Assembly: GCA_014529385.2 (NCBI GenBank)
Contig: CM043947.1
Coordinates: 98,244,036 to 98,308,035 of the forward strand
Reading direction: 5' to 3'
Length of the DNA: 64,000 bases
DNA from: Adiantum capillus-veneris
Taxonomy: Eukaryota; Streptophyta; Polypodiopsida; Polypodiales; Pteridaceae
The notes beneath the pieces were generated by a model that had not been told where the DNA came from, ran no database searches, and saw only the letters and a program-made list of their open reading frames with translations. The translations under genes and the position numbers were made by a program. Of this stretch, positions 10,646 through 22,449 are shown piece by piece. Positions within the stretch are counted from its first letter, which is position 1. Each line of letters begins with the position of its first letter.

Positions 10646-13600
10646 TTGAATGATGTCTCTCACATATTTGGACGTGTATTGAGCATGCTTCTTGCGTTTA
10701 TTGTTGATAGAACACAATCATCAAATTTTACTCGTTCTCAATTGCAGCCTCCACCATATATGGTGTGCAAATTCTATGATCTTATCTTATACGTCTTCTG
10801 GCAACTAGATATGGCTATGACTATTCTCGTCAACAGCTTTCCTTCTGGCCAGCATTCTGTTCCTCCTTTCCAAGGCCAAAGATTTCTAGGGCAGAAAGCA
10901 AAGATGTTGTTAATTCTTGAAGGCGATGAGCTCTCTGATGTTGTTCTTGGAAATCGTGTTTGTCCGTCTCAGCCTATTGATACGGATCACGATAACGTGC
11001 TTATCACTAAAGGACCTATATTTGAAGATTGAAATGTTGTGTATGTGGATTGGCAACGATGTGATAAAGCAGCTCGTCGGTATATTCTTTATGCTCTTAG
11101 TGATTCTCTTTTGCTTGATATGTATGAACTGCCTACTTTTCACGACGTATGGAAGTACCTTATTGCAAACTTTCACAAGAAATCTGTTACAGAAATACTT
11201 TATTTGAGAGGGTTGCTTAACAAACTACAATATGAAGTTGGTACTGCCATGACGAGACATATTGAATATTTCAAATCTATTATTATTCACCTTGCTGTTG
11301 CCGGTGACCCTGTTCCACAAAAGCAACTGATTATACTTCTCCTTGATACGGTGAAGGACTCCTCTTATGATAACATTGTTACTATTCTCTATAATAAAGA
11401 TGGTCTTGATTTTGACCAACCCTGCATGTCTTTAATTGAATACTCTCAACGTCAAGAACGACGTAATGCGGGTCATGATACATCTATGATTTCACAAGAG
11501 GAGACTGAGTCACAACAGATGGAACGTGTTTTTTATGCTGGAAGGCGTCCGTTTCAAAGAGAAAACCGCAGAGGTGGCCGTTGTGGTAATATTTTCTCTC
11601 GTCTCAAATTTCCTAGTAAGCAATTTTCTTACTGCAACAGAAATGGCCATACTGAAGATGATTGTTGGGCACGTCAATATGATGAAGAACACAACATTAC
11701 CATGAAACAACTACGTTTATCTAGAGACTCTGCTTCTTCTTCTTGTGAATATTGTGGACGATTTGATCATCCCACTCATATGTGCTATAAGCGTCGATTC
11801 GACACAGATCGTAATAGAGCATATGCTACTGAACATCGGAACAACATTGTACTAGAAACAAGATGCGTCCTATGTTCAGTTGCTCCAGACAAAATAGTTC
11901 ATGTACATGATGGTTCACTTTTTATTGTTGGTTCTGGTGCTATAGGAAATATGACATATCAGTCTAAGTGGCTCCATAACTGTCATCCACTACCAATTCA
12001 ACGTGTTGTTTATCTTGCTGATGATACGACTTGTCAAGTAAAGGGTATTGGAGATTTATATCTTGGTACCTTATCTTTTTCCACTCAAATTTTGGGAGGA
12101 GTATTACATGTACCAGATCTTCAACGTAATCTTCTTTCAGTTGCTAGACTTGTTGATCTGGGTCTCTTTGTTGGATTTGATCATACCAAATGCCGAATTG
12201 AGAAAGATGGACAAACTATAGCCACTTCTCCTCGAAACGGTAATTTGTTTGAACTTTCTCTCAATGATGCTGTAGTAAATGTTATTACTGCTCCAGGTGA
12301 TCATGATTCCAAAATATGGCATCACCATTTTGTTCATGTTGATTTCTCAAAACTCCTTGATCTTCAGCGTCGTGATCTTGTTCATAGCATGGATCTTAAA
12401 TCTCATCCCCATATGGGAATTTGTGAGTTTTGTGCTCTTGGAAAACATAATCATAAACCCTTTCCTCTTTCAAATACAACCGATTCTCATGATATATTGG
12501 ATCTTGTTCATACTGATATATGTGGACCTCTACCTTCTTCGATATCACAATATCGCTACTTCATTACTTTCATTGATGATTTCTCACGGTATATGACTGT
12601 ATTTTTACTTAGAAAAAAATCTGAGGCCTTATCTGTTTTCAAACAATTCCACAAGGCTGCGGAGCTTCAAACTACTCGTCGCCTTAAGAAGCTTCGTAGT
12701 GACAATGAAGGCGAATATGTTTCTTGAGAGTTTGTGAATTACTGTGTTGACAGTGGAATTCATCATGAACACACTATTCCATATTCACCTCAACAGATTG
12801 GCGTTGCTGAACGAAAGAATCACAGTATTCTCAATGTTGTAAGATGTATGCTAATTCATTATGGTTTATCTCGTGTTTTCTAGGCTGAAGCTTTTTTGAT
12901 AGGAGTATTTATTTAGAATCATCTTCCTACTACTGCACCCTCTGGTAAGATACCCATCACAACATGGATAGGTGACATTCCTTCTATATCTCATTTCAGA
13001 ACCTTTGGATGTATTGCTTATATTCATGTTCCCAAAGAAACACGAACAAAGCTTGATGCTCCTGGTCTTAAAGTTATTTTTATTGGATATTTTGACACTT
13101 CCAAAGGCTATAAATTCTATGACCCTTCCTCCAAGAAATTAATTATGAATCGTGATGCTACTTTTAACAAACAGCTTATGGGAGGCTCATGGTCCATGAA
13201 TGATTTTGATGATACTAAATCATTGCTTCAGGCTTTTCCATTTCTTTCAAATGATGAAACTCTTCCTATAGAGAAACTTTCCTCTTCACAACCATCCATT
13301 CCGAATGCTGCCAACGATGATATTGATATTTTTGTTGATCTGCCTATTGATTTTGAACATGGCTCATGTCATGTTTATGATGATGATATTGTTGATAAGG
13401 ATTTTTCTACTTCTAAAGATTTCGTAACTTATGATGAAGCTATCTCTTCACCACAAAAGGATCAATGGAAAGAGGCTATGGAAGCAGAGTACGATTCTCT
13501 TATCTCTAAAGGTACATGGATACTAACTGAATCACCTCCTGGTCGTACAGCTATTAAGTGTAAGTGGGTGTATAAGACAAAAGTAAAAGCAGATGGATCT

Positions 13601-14998
13601 TTTGACAAGGTCAAGGCACGTTTAGTTGCAAAAGGTTACTCGCAAGTAGCTGGTGTTGATTATCAAGAGACTTTTTCACCAATTGTTCGCATTATAAGTG
13701 TTCGAGTTTTATTGGCCTTTGTTGTTCAATTTTATTTAGAAGCTCATCAAATGGATGTGCAAAATTATTTTCTTAACGGTGACTTGAAAGAGGAATTTTA
13801 TATGGAACAACCAGAAGGGTTTGCTATTCCAGGTAAAGAATACCTTGTTGGTCAACTCCATAAGGCACTATACGGTCTCACACAACCTTCGCGAGCCTGG
13901 TATACAAAATTTGATCTTTTTCTCACCTCTAAAGGATTAATCTCTTGCTCTTCTGACGCTAACTTATACATAAAACACCAAGGTAGCAGTTTTGTGATTC
14001 TTGCTCTTTATGTGGATGATACCATCCTTGTTTCCAATGATATAGGATTTATTCAGCAAGTGAAAAATTTATTTTCTTCTACATTTGATATGGCGGATCT
14101 TGGAGAGATTCACTCGTGTCTTGACATTCAAATCCAGCGGAATTGTACAAAAGGTATTTTATTCCTTTGAAAATCAAAGTTTATTGCAGATACTATTCAA
14201 AAGTTTGGTATGGAATCTGCACATTCAACCAACACACCTTGTCTTGCGAGCTCTACGAAGAAAACTTCTGACAATGGCGTTTAACTTGTCACAAATCAGC
14301 CTTATGCTAACTTGATTGTATGTCTTCAGTTTATTGTCATGAACACTCGTCCTGATATTCTGTTTGTTGCTAAGTATCTTGGACAACATCTTGCACGTCC
14401 TTCTCTTAAGCATTGGTCTACAGCAAAGCGTGTGTTGAAATACTTAAAAGGCACTACAGATTTTGGTTTGGTCTATCGGCGACAACTCACATCGGATTCT
14501 ATATAATCTCTTTCTCTTTTGGGTTACACTGATGCAGACGGGGCAAGCTCACATTTATCTATGCAATCTACTGGTGGAATCTGCTTCTTTATAAATGGTT
14601 GTCTTGTTTCTTGGACTAGCAAGAAACAACGTTGTGTTGCAGTTTCTACGACTGAGTCAAAATATGTTGCGGCATCACTTGCAGCTCGTGAGTTGATATA
14701 GCTTCAACAAATGCTGGTTGATATTGGTCACTCTCCTCTTTCTAGCACACCCTTGCGGTGTGACAACCAAAGTACTATTAGTCTTGCAAAAGACTATGTT
14801 CAACATAATAAGTCAAAGCACATTGTTGTCCATTATCATTATGTCAGGTATGAAGTACGCAAAGGAACCATTATGGTTGAATACTGTCCAAGTGACCAGA
14901 TGATTGCAGACATTTTGACCAAAGGCCTCAACGAGTCACATTTCATCCTCTTGCGCTTGGAGCTTGGAGTTGCTTCGGCCTCACTCTTTCTAGATTAG
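10646..14998 (+). pseudogene. copia-1 gag-pol polyprotein, inactivated by stop codons
   Basis: One continuous frame of about 1,450 codons runs from the first ATG to the TAG at 14996, with no frameshift seen. Gag is a UBN2-type domain. A zinc knuckle C-x2-C-x4-H-x4-C lies at 11743-11784; an earlier knuckle near 11620 has lost its first Cys. The protease has GSGA instead of DSGA (11930-11941), so the catalytic Asp is replaced. Integrase has the H/C pre-integrase region and the D, D, E residues (V-H-T-D, R-S-D-N, V-A-E-R). Reverse transcriptase has Y-V-D-D at 14009-14020. RNase H has T-D-A-D and T-E-S-K. In-frame stops lie at 11030 (TGA), 12725 (TGA), 12881 (TAG), 12914 (TAG), 14168 (TGA), 14282 (TAA), 14504 (TAA) and 14699 (TAG). 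Each can be explained by a C-to-T or G-to-A change. Confidence 0.93.
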
Positions 14999-15246
14999 CT
15001 TCTTTGATATTGTAATAGCTTTGTACATATGACATTGTAATCCTATAGGTACCAGTCACTATGTACACTCCACATCTGCACATTGTGATCTTTGATTCAC
15101 TTGTATATTTGTACATAGATGCACAATTCACTTTCACATCATCATCACTGGTTCATATTTTTACATTGTATAGGGGCTTGGGTTTTTCCCTTGAAATCCC
15201 CAAGGGTTTTTTCATCCAAAGCTAGAGACCTTTGTTTGAGTGGGGG

Positions 15247-15358
15247 TGTTGGAGCTATATATGTCTCACTCTACTCAACTTGGTCTCACCTATATATTTG
15301 TATCTTGTCCTCAATATGAATCAATCTTTGGAAGCATACATGGTGTGTCTCTTGTCTC

Positions 15359-15398
<40 letters not shown>

Positions 15399-15399
15399 A
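15247..15399 (+). repeat. 3' LTR of copia-1 with preceding polypurine tract
   Basis: The 153-bp copy begins TGTTGGAGC right after the purine-rich TTTGAGTGGGGG (15234-15246). It ends CTCTCAATA, where the 5' LTR ends CTCTCAACA, so the terminal CA has mutated to TA. The AAGTG target repeat follows directly. The (CT)n run is longer than in the 5' LTR. Confidence 0.9.
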
Positions 15400-15404
15400 A
15401 AGTG

Positions 15405-15435
15405 ATGGAGCACTCCACCAAAGATTGATTGTGCA

Positions 15436-15471
<36 letters not shown>

Positions 15472-15496
15472 GGAGAGAAAGTAAGTGAAAGAGAGA

Positions 15497-15527
<31 letters not shown>

Positions 15528-15640
15528 GTGAGCTTTGACAGGGAGGGAAGGAGAGAGAGGGATGTGATCTTTGGGAGGGAGAGAAGGAGAGAATACGGCT
15601 CTCTCCTTTGGCAACCACATTTTTCTCTCTCCCTCTCTAC
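15405..15640. repeat. GT and GA microsatellites
   Basis: A (GT)n run lies at about 15441-15469 and interrupted (GA)n runs at about 15492-15530, followed by purine-rich DNA. The open frames here are repeat artefacts. Confidence 0.85.
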
Positions 15641-15893
15641 AAAACGCGATAAAGGGACGTGGTAAACGCTTTGCAAGTTTTATAGTGTACAGGAGTCGGA
15701 TAGAGCATTCGTATAGGCGTCAAAAAGTGCATCAAAACAGGTGTCAGAAGATACATTGGAACAGGCGTCGAAAATTTAAAGATGAAATTTTTTGAAAACT
15801 TCATCTCCCTCCATACTTACCTACACATATACCAATGCCCGTCATTGACGCCGGTAATTTGGTGCGGGAATTGAAGTGACCTAGCTCTTGTAG
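15640..15893. other. CACTA-end-like DNA
   Basis: The block AAAACGCGATAAAGGGACG...TTTTATAGTG (15643-15689) recurs with changes at about 30650-30699. The stretch ends at CTCTTGTAGTG (15883-15893), the exact inverse of the terminal CACTACAAGAG found in the complete CACTA. It also holds several GGCGTC words. I found no convincing opposite end or target duplication, so these are only candidate ends of decayed elements. Confidence 0.35.
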
Positions 15894-16411
15894 TGCGTCC
15901 CCCTTTTATAATAGTATATATACACACATCCACACGAGGTCTTTATCTCACTAGGGATTGTTTGTGGAGAGGTAGGATGTATGGATCTCACTATGAGAAT
16001 CTCTAATTGTTTATCGTGGTCTTTTACTGCATTTTGTAGAGAGAAGGTCCAAAATTAGTTAAAGAGGAAAGAGAGAGGAGGACGGGTTTTTTTTTTGCAT
16101 TTCAAATATTATTGCGATTATTTTCGTGAAAGTTACCTCTAATATTGTTGCTACTATTATTGCGTTTATTCCCAAAGCACATTTTAGCTTAAACATCTCT
16201 CCCCCCCCCCCCCCCCCCCCCAATATTTTGGTGTTTCCCTCCTCTTAGTAAAAATTAAAGAACATTATATGAATCTTTCATAATTTAAAAAAAAGAGATA
16301 TGAAAACATGGAACAATAGTTAGCTATGTGGGATTACACTTGGTTACAACTAAACTAATCACTATCATTTGATTAACATAATTTAGCATGCTTCACAAAA
16401 TTAGAGAGGAA

Positions 16412-16442
<31 letters not shown>

Positions 16443-16580
16443 AGAGATGAATGGATGACACGAACAAAAAATTTCATAACTTAAAGTATGCAAAAAGTTT
16501 ATGAATCATTTCCCAAAAGATCCCTACAAGAAGCATCATCCAATTCTAAGCCCATGGCTCCTAAATCAATAAAGAGAGAT
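15894..16580. other. Spacer with poly-C and poly-G runs
   Basis: A C run of about 20 bases lies at 16201-16220 and a G run of about 26 bases at 16416-16441. The rest is AT-rich and no gene was recognised. Confidence 0.6.
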
Positions 16581-18060
16581 TATACAGAATTGTCATTTGT
16601 GGATGAGTTGGATTCATCATCTTTGAATTCTTCATCCTCCATCTCATCATCTTCATCATCATGAAGATCATCCTCGCTAAGACTTGTGACCGTCAGAATT
16701 GATTCATCGGCCTCCCTCTCCTCTGCCTCCCCCTCATCCAAAGTAGGAGGTGGAAGAGGGACGAAGATGGTCTCCACTTCATTAGTGGAAAAAATGGTTC
16801 TCCCCCAAGGTGTTATGGGAATTACAAACCAAAGTTTTGGTTGGTGGATTACTGGGATATAGATGACCTATACAAGAGAACCTCAAAGTGAGTAACATTG
16901 GTATAATGAATGTTACAAACAAATAAGAAAAAAAAAGGTAGTCACTCACCTGCTCACAACTGCGTGGCAAAACTAACTTGTCATACCTCTCTGTGTGATG
17001 CACACTAGAGTTCACCATGTAGAGGCCTTTCTCATGTCCTCTATACACATTTGCAGATCACTTGCACTCAAAGATAAAGGTATGAAAGGTTCTAAAATTA
17101 GCCTTTAGTATCCTTCACCATGAATTGTGGCTTCATCACCATTTGTGTCAAAGTTGCCCATGATGCCATAACCCATGGTGGTTCTACGCTCGTCAATGTG
17201 GCACATACGAAAGTGACGACCCTTTGACCACATAGAGTTAAAGGAAAGACACTACAAAATAGGAAAATATCTTTTATCAATAACAAACATAAAACCAAGA
17301 AAAAACTATTCAATATGGTTTAGGTATGTGAGTAATCTATCTTTGATACGCAACCTCGTGCATACTCCCATTCTTTGTTGGTGATGTCTTCTCTGCGTGC
17401 TTTTTCTTCGGTAATTCTCTCGTGAATCCACTTTGCACTAATGAGACCTGGGAAATATGCAAGGTGTATAGGCATTGGGGGTTCCCTCTTTTCTCCATGT
17501 ACTTATTTCAATGCTTCTGTCTCTTGCAAACGCCTTCCCTTTGACATTGTTCACAAGTCCACCCAGTTGGTCATAAACCTTGCATTGAGAATACAAAAGC
17601 TTTTTACCACTCAAGATAGATATATATCCATGTTAAATAATTTTCCATTTCCACTTGGCAAGTGTGAAGTCATCCTTGCATCCTCTTTGTCTGACCACAT
17701 GCGAGGCATTGAAGGATCAACTTGTGTCAAATATTCTAAGATGTAAACAAATGCCTCTTGCATGATCCACCCTTTGGCCATACATGCCTTTACTTGAGAC
17801 CATAGCCACACAAAAGCTTTGAGAGTCTTTAAAAAACTCTCTAAAAAGAACATCCATCATGCGTGCACTACTCCACATATAGCGATCTCCTCCACCACCT
17901 GAACCAAGAGGCGGATTTGACTAAGAAGAACCGATTGAGGAAATGTATCCTCAATGGCTTCTTTCTCCCCCTTTGGAAGTGAGACATCTACAACAAGGAT
18001 GCCTCTCTTCCAACTCCTCGAGGAGGGGCTCCAGATAGACGTCAATATTCGACACTTTGT
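16580..18060 (-). pseudogene. CACTA tnp2 transposase relic B, C-terminal half
   Basis: Minus-strand blocks match the complete tnp2 gene in order. F-P-Q-S-V-L-L-S-Q-I then V-V-H-A-R-W-M-F-F-L-E (about 17960-17840) corresponds to F-P-T-T-M-L and H-S-R-W-M-F-F-L-E at about 56320-56230. A-F-V-Y-I-L-E corresponds to S-L-V-Y-I-L-E. The stretch around 17340-17400 corresponds to 55730-55790. An acidic tail of about 65 codons lies at 16777-16580. Frames shift repeatedly. CACTACAAAATAGG at about 17251 falls inside the homologous stretch and is probably a chance match to a terminus. Confidence 0.75.
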
Positions 18061-18365
18061 ACTTCCCTAGCACAAGCAATGAAAGAAGTATATTGAATTA
18101 TTAATATCTAAGGGTAGAGGAGGGTGGTTTGTACCCCTCTCTACTACCTTGGATACGTTTGTATCTGTTTAAAATGATGTTACGCGATAATACCCCTGGT
18201 AATCACTAGCGCCTAAAAAAGAAAAAAGGACAGAGTATATCCTGTTTTTATGGCATATCTGCCCTCTTCTTCTCCGCCATTGCACCTTCACCAAGCCCCC
18301 CTTCCCTACTCCACCTCCCACACCCTCTACCTCTCTCTCCCTTGTCCATCTTGCCCCACATTCTC

Positions 18366-18413
<48 letters not shown>

Positions 18414-18596
18414 GCGCACACACACAAACACATACTTACATGCATAAAGATAGAAACAATAGAAGATTAAGAAGTGCACATACCTTGTTCATTTGGCCGA
18501 TTGATGCAATAGGGATTATCGTTAACGATTTTTTGACATAGATTGCTTAGTGAAGTAGATGCAATCTTCTTGCATGTCTTTGTAGAATTGTTTGTT
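18060..18596. other. Spacer with CA microsatellite
   Basis: Pyrimidine-rich DNA leads into a (CA)n run at about 18370-18425. No gene was recognised. Confidence 0.6.
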
Positions 18597-18882
18597 GGTG
18601 AAAGCATGTTAACCTGTCATGCTTTTTCATGTCCCGGACAATGCTAACTAGCACAATTTTGACATATGCTAACTAGTACAATAACTTGAGCTACATCTCC
18701 AAGATCTATGACATATGATATATCAATAGAAAGCACTTGAAACAAGGAATCCAAATGTACAACCTCCTACAAATTTTGATATTATTTGTAAAAAATTTAC
18801 TGGACGCCCAACTTTTTGAAGATATGCTAACTTGAAACTGATAACTAACACAAAAAGTGCGACAGGTTAACATGCTTTCACC
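18597..18882. mobile_element. MITE-like element with 22-bp terminal inverted repeats
   Basis: The 286-bp element starts GGTGAAAGCATGTTAACCTG and ends with the reverse complement. The inverted repeat is perfect over 22 bp and imperfect for about 8 more. It has no coding capacity. Flanks read TTGTTTGTT on the left and CTTGTGTGTT on the right, so any target duplication is imperfect. The superfamily is unknown. Confidence 0.75.
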
Positions 18883-18959
18883 CTTGTGTGTTTGCAAACG
18901 GATGAAGGAGGTAGATTTTTTGGCAAATGGATTGTGAGAGAAAATAGATAAAGAAATAG

Positions 18960-19036
18960 GTTGAAATAAATAGGAAAAACTTTAGAAAGAGAGGGAGAGA
19001 GAGAAAAGAAATAAAGATAGGGAGAGAAATAGAATA

Positions 19037-19110
<74 letters not shown>

Positions 19111-19550
19111 GAGAGGGAGAGAGAGAGAGAATAGAGAAAGAGAGGGAGAGTGGAGAGAGAATAGAGCAATAAAGGGAGAGAAATAGAGATAAAGAGAGGG
19201 AGAGTGGAGAGAGAATAGAGCAAGAGAGGGAGAGAAATAGAGAGAAAGAGAGGGATGGAGAGAGGTAGAGAGAGGTGGATGGAGAGAGAGAGAGAGAGAG
19301 AGAGGGAGAAAGAGGGAAAGAGAGGGAGAGAGAGAGAATAGAGAAAGAGAGGGAGAAAGAGATAGAGAGAAAGAGAGAGAGGGAGACAGAGAATAGGGAA
19401 AGATAGGGAGAGAGAGAGAGAATAGGGTAAGAGGGAAAGAAAGAGAGAGATAGAGAGGGAGATAAAAAGAGAGAGATAGAGAGGAAGGGAAAGAGAGATA
19501 TAGAAAGATGGATATAGAGAGATAGAGCAATGATTGCAAGTAAGTAAAGA
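18960..19550. repeat. Purine tract: TA microsatellite then long GA-rich array
   Basis: A (TA)n run (about 19038-19066) adjoins about 480 bp of GAGAGGGAGA-type DNA, including a pure (GA)n run at 19067-19106. Several 40-70 bp blocks recur, such as GAGAGAATAGAGCAA. The open frames on the complement are artefacts. Confidence 0.85.
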
Positions 19551-20843
19551 GCAATGATTGTAAGCAAAGCCACCATTTTGTGGGGTGCGCCATGCGAGAG
19601 TGCAGAGGATTCTGTAGAGTGCTTTGAAAAAAACCTTTTTTACGTCCCCAAGATGGAGTTTATAATGACTTTCTACGCTCTTCTCTTTACCTTCTCTATC
19701 TTTCTCTCACCCTTTCTGTCTATCTCTCTCTTTCTTTCCATGGATGAGGCATTAGGTCGAAGAAGAAGCTGTTGTGAAAAGATGTTGCGCAAGAAGCACA
19801 ATAAAGAAGCTCTGCTTCAAAGCAGCCTATAAAGGTAGAAGCACTATCACGCTGCACAGAACACGAAACGATGGCTACATTTACAAAAGTAGCTCTTTAC
19901 CCTAAATCCTAAATAATGGCTACATTCATGTAATTGTATATACTTAAAAATTATACTTAACTATAGAGAGTATGTAATTGTATCTACTTAAATTATAGGG
20001 GGTCGGTACATATATATTTGTTTATGCATGTATTAAGGCATTGAGTGCAGGAGTATAGCACCCAAAGGTTAGACGCTTTCTCTTGGATATAGTCCTTTTT
20101 TAATCGTGGCATTGCAGTCATTGATCCACTCATGCATGGATTACCATAACATACCTTTGGTTTTACCACTGTTGAGACTGCGATGAAATCTAAAGAGGTG
20201 CCACTTGACCTTTGGCACTACTAGCGCCTACTTAGATCTACTAGTATGTATATGTATCTACCTGCTTATGTGCATATGTACTTGTGTACATATATATATA
20301 GATGAGTTAGTAGGGGAGGAAAGCTAAATCTCATATTTCTCTCTATAATGTAGATGTAAGATGAGACACCACCTGGTGGGAAGCATCTATTTGGCTCTTC
20401 TTTTGGTTGGTTCACATCCAGGTTGGCTTCCACTTGGGATAGACATCGCCTCCAGTGGACCCGAGTCTTGAGGCGGTGAGACCAAGCAAAGAAAGAAAGA
20501 TTATTTGTGGCTAGTTAATCCTAAACCATGAGTGTTATAGGTTTATTTTTGTTAATTGCAAGCATCACCATCCTAAAACTACTCTACTCAGGTTCCTTCA
20601 TTGGTGGTAGATCGAGACCTATAGCGGGCTATCTCACCGGACCAGTACCTCCGTTCGACGGATACATTGTTTGGACGGTACACTCCATAGCAACTTGCGA
20701 CCTATGGTCTTTCTCCGCAGTCAACGCCATGGGAGAGTTAGGGAGAGACTCCTCACATCCAGAGCCTCGCACGACAAACGATACCTCAATCTATGGGCCC
20801 TTCTTACCGTCCTACTCTCCTTTCATCGTAGGGACCCACAACC
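19550..20843. other. Spacer, nothing recognised
   Basis: This is mixed-composition DNA. An open frame of 129 codons at 20528-20917 overlaps the start of the TNPA-like pseudogene in another frame and shows no recognisable domain. Confidence 0.35.
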
Positions 20844-21989
20844 ATGGCATCCCAGGGTCACACGCCACTCCATTCCACTCCTGCTTTGCTAGAGAACCGT
20901 CGACACACTTCTTCTAGTGACATAGGTCGACGCTCGTCTCAAGGCAGCGAGCGTCGAGAGAGACAAAGCGGTGGGGGATCTTGTGGCTTCGCTTGTTTTG
21001 GTACGTAGTGGGGGGGGAATGGAGTCCCTTATTTGAGAGCGTGCTGCCCCTGACGCAGAGGACGAGGATACTGATGCACCCGTGTCAAACACGCATGAGC
21101 GCTGCTACAGGGTAAAATATGGTGAAAAGATGGACTTCGGTACAACACAGGGTAGGGCGTTTTGACGCCATCTTCATGTTCTTATACATTCGATGTATAA
21201 GAATTGTTTTGTAAAGTCTAGAGACCAACTATCCGATCATACACGCTTCATTGAGGATGCGTTGCATGCTAGATTTTCAAATGCTCCCGATCAACGTTTT
21301 TCACAATAGTGATTGGAGGGCTACATAAAAATATTTTTACAAAACAAGCAGTCCAGGCGCGCAGCGGCCAACCAAGTTAGAGATCCAGACAAGAACTATT
21401 GCGGCGGCAACATGGCAAATGCGGAGTGCGAGTGAGCAATGCAAGGAAAGAGCGATTAGGCTGCAACGGGCTCATCCTACAGACAGCAACATGAAGCTCG
21501 GGCCAGACAAACTACCATGTACTATGGCTCAGGAGGTAAAGCAGCATGGAAGGAAAAACATGTAAGATTGATTAAATTACAACCTAAATCAGTGATTGTA
21601 AAGATTATGGTTGATGATTTGTTATTGTTATTGGTAACTTAGGTGATTGTAAAGATTATGGTTGATAATTTTTTATGGTTGATGATTTGTTATTGTTATT
21701 GCTAACTTAGGAAAATATCACTCTTAGTCGACCAAACAGAGAGACGATTAAGTTTTGGGAGCAGTATAGAGAATTTAAAACTTGGCGATGGTTGTTCAAG
21801 AACAACTTTCATCTCCCGCGAGCAATTCGATGCAACGGTTGAATCACTACAAACGGTAAGTTTAAATAAATAATTTTGTATCAATTGTTTTGAGTTGTTG
21901 ATATTTGTTTAATTTGGTTTGGGTTTATGTAGAGTCAAGGTGATAAAATGTACGTGCATGTGGACGACGATGAGGAAGAGGAGGATTAG
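20844..21989 (+). pseudogene. Decayed TNPA-like (Transposase_24) gene
   Basis: It starts at ATG 20844 with a Ser/Arg/Gly-rich N-terminus, like that of the TNPA gene at 54625. After frameshifts, blocks align with that protein. R-F-I-E-D-A-L-H-A-R-F with D-Q-R-F matches R-V-I-S-I-L-H-D-E-F with D-Q-C-F. Q-Q-H-E-A-R-A-R with G-S-G-G-K-A matches Q-Q-K-D-A-A-R-A-R with G-S-G-G-W-A. Introns with GT-AG ends are visible at 21562-21710 and 21856-21932. The last exon ends in an acidic tail (D-D-D-E-E-E-E-D, stop at 21987). At least three stops interrupt the first exon. Transposase_24 (PF03004) proteins are the plant DNA-binding partners of tnp2. As in the complete element, the gene points toward the nearby transposon end (22443). 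Confidence 0.6.
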
Positions 21990-22186
21990 ATGGAAAAATA
22001 TTTGTCCAAACTTTCATAAAGTCCCAATGTGGTACAATGTCTATACACCTTTTTCCATTTTATTTGGAACGTTTTAAAATAGTTGATCTTCTGTACATTA
22101 AATTATCAAGGTAAAGTAAATTCAATTTCATTTTTTGTTTGTATACTCTTTTAAAAACAAATTGATGTTTCATTGTTTTATGCAGG

Positions 22187-22443
22187 TCAACAATAAAGGT
22201 GCTCATATGGGCCACCCAAAATAATGAGCACCTTTATTTTTGAATAGGCTTTTAGCACTAATATACACGGTAATAGAAGCGGCAAGTTACACAGTAATAG
22301 TAGCGGGTATATACCCGCTACTATTACCGCATATATTGATGTCTAACCACCGCCACGCTTTTTGCCGTTGCTATTGCCGCATACACAATATTTTCTCTTT
22401 CTATTGCCAATGCTAGCGGTTGTCGAGTGCTCCTCTTATAGTG
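22187..22443. mobile_element. Right end of a CACTA-like element
   Basis: It ends CCTCTTATAGTG, the inverse of CACTATAAGAGG. Inside are a hairpin with 15-bp arms (22192-22206 and 22224-22238, AATAAAGGTGCTCAT) and a perfect 34-bp palindrome at 22294-22327 built on GTAATAGTAGCGGGTAT. Read in reverse, it parallels 4122-4485 block by block. It lies about 450 bp past the stop of the TNPA-like gene, as expected for the end of that element. Confidence 0.6.
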
Positions 22444-22449
22444 TCTTAA

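Larger units (their letters stand above)
9892..15399 (+). mobile_element. Complete Ty1/copia retrotransposon (copia-1), 5508 bp
   Basis: Two short LTRs (9892-10032 and 15247-15399) bound the element. The 5-bp target duplication AAGTG lies at 9887-9891 and 15400-15404. Inside, in order, are a tRNA-iMet-type primer-binding site, gag with a zinc knuckle, protease, integrase, reverse transcriptase, RNase H and a G-rich polypurine tract. The domain order PR-INT-RT-RH defines the copia superfamily. The LTRs differ at about six sites over their first 118 bp, so the insertion is not recent. The coding frame carries eight in-frame stops, so the element cannot act on its own. It lies between the two CACTA-like ends at 4122 and 22443. 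Confidence 0.93.

Noticed and set aside
17250-17264. CACTACAAAATAGG as a CACTA left end
   Set aside because: It lies inside DNA collinear with tnp2, lacks subterminal repeats and has no partner end.
19000-19593. Long Leu/Ser/Pro-rich open frames on the minus strand
   Set aside because: They are translations of GA/CT-rich repeats in all three frames, with no codon structure.
20528-20917. 129-codon plus-strand ORF with a hydrophobic start
   Set aside because: It overlaps the TNPA-like reading frame, has no domain and ends inside it. Probably a chance frame.
4122-22443. Calling this interval one confirmed CACTA transposon
   Set aside because: The flanking triplets differ (TAC versus TCT) and the inner tnp2 relic is in the unexpected orientation. 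I kept it as a finding, not as an annotated element.
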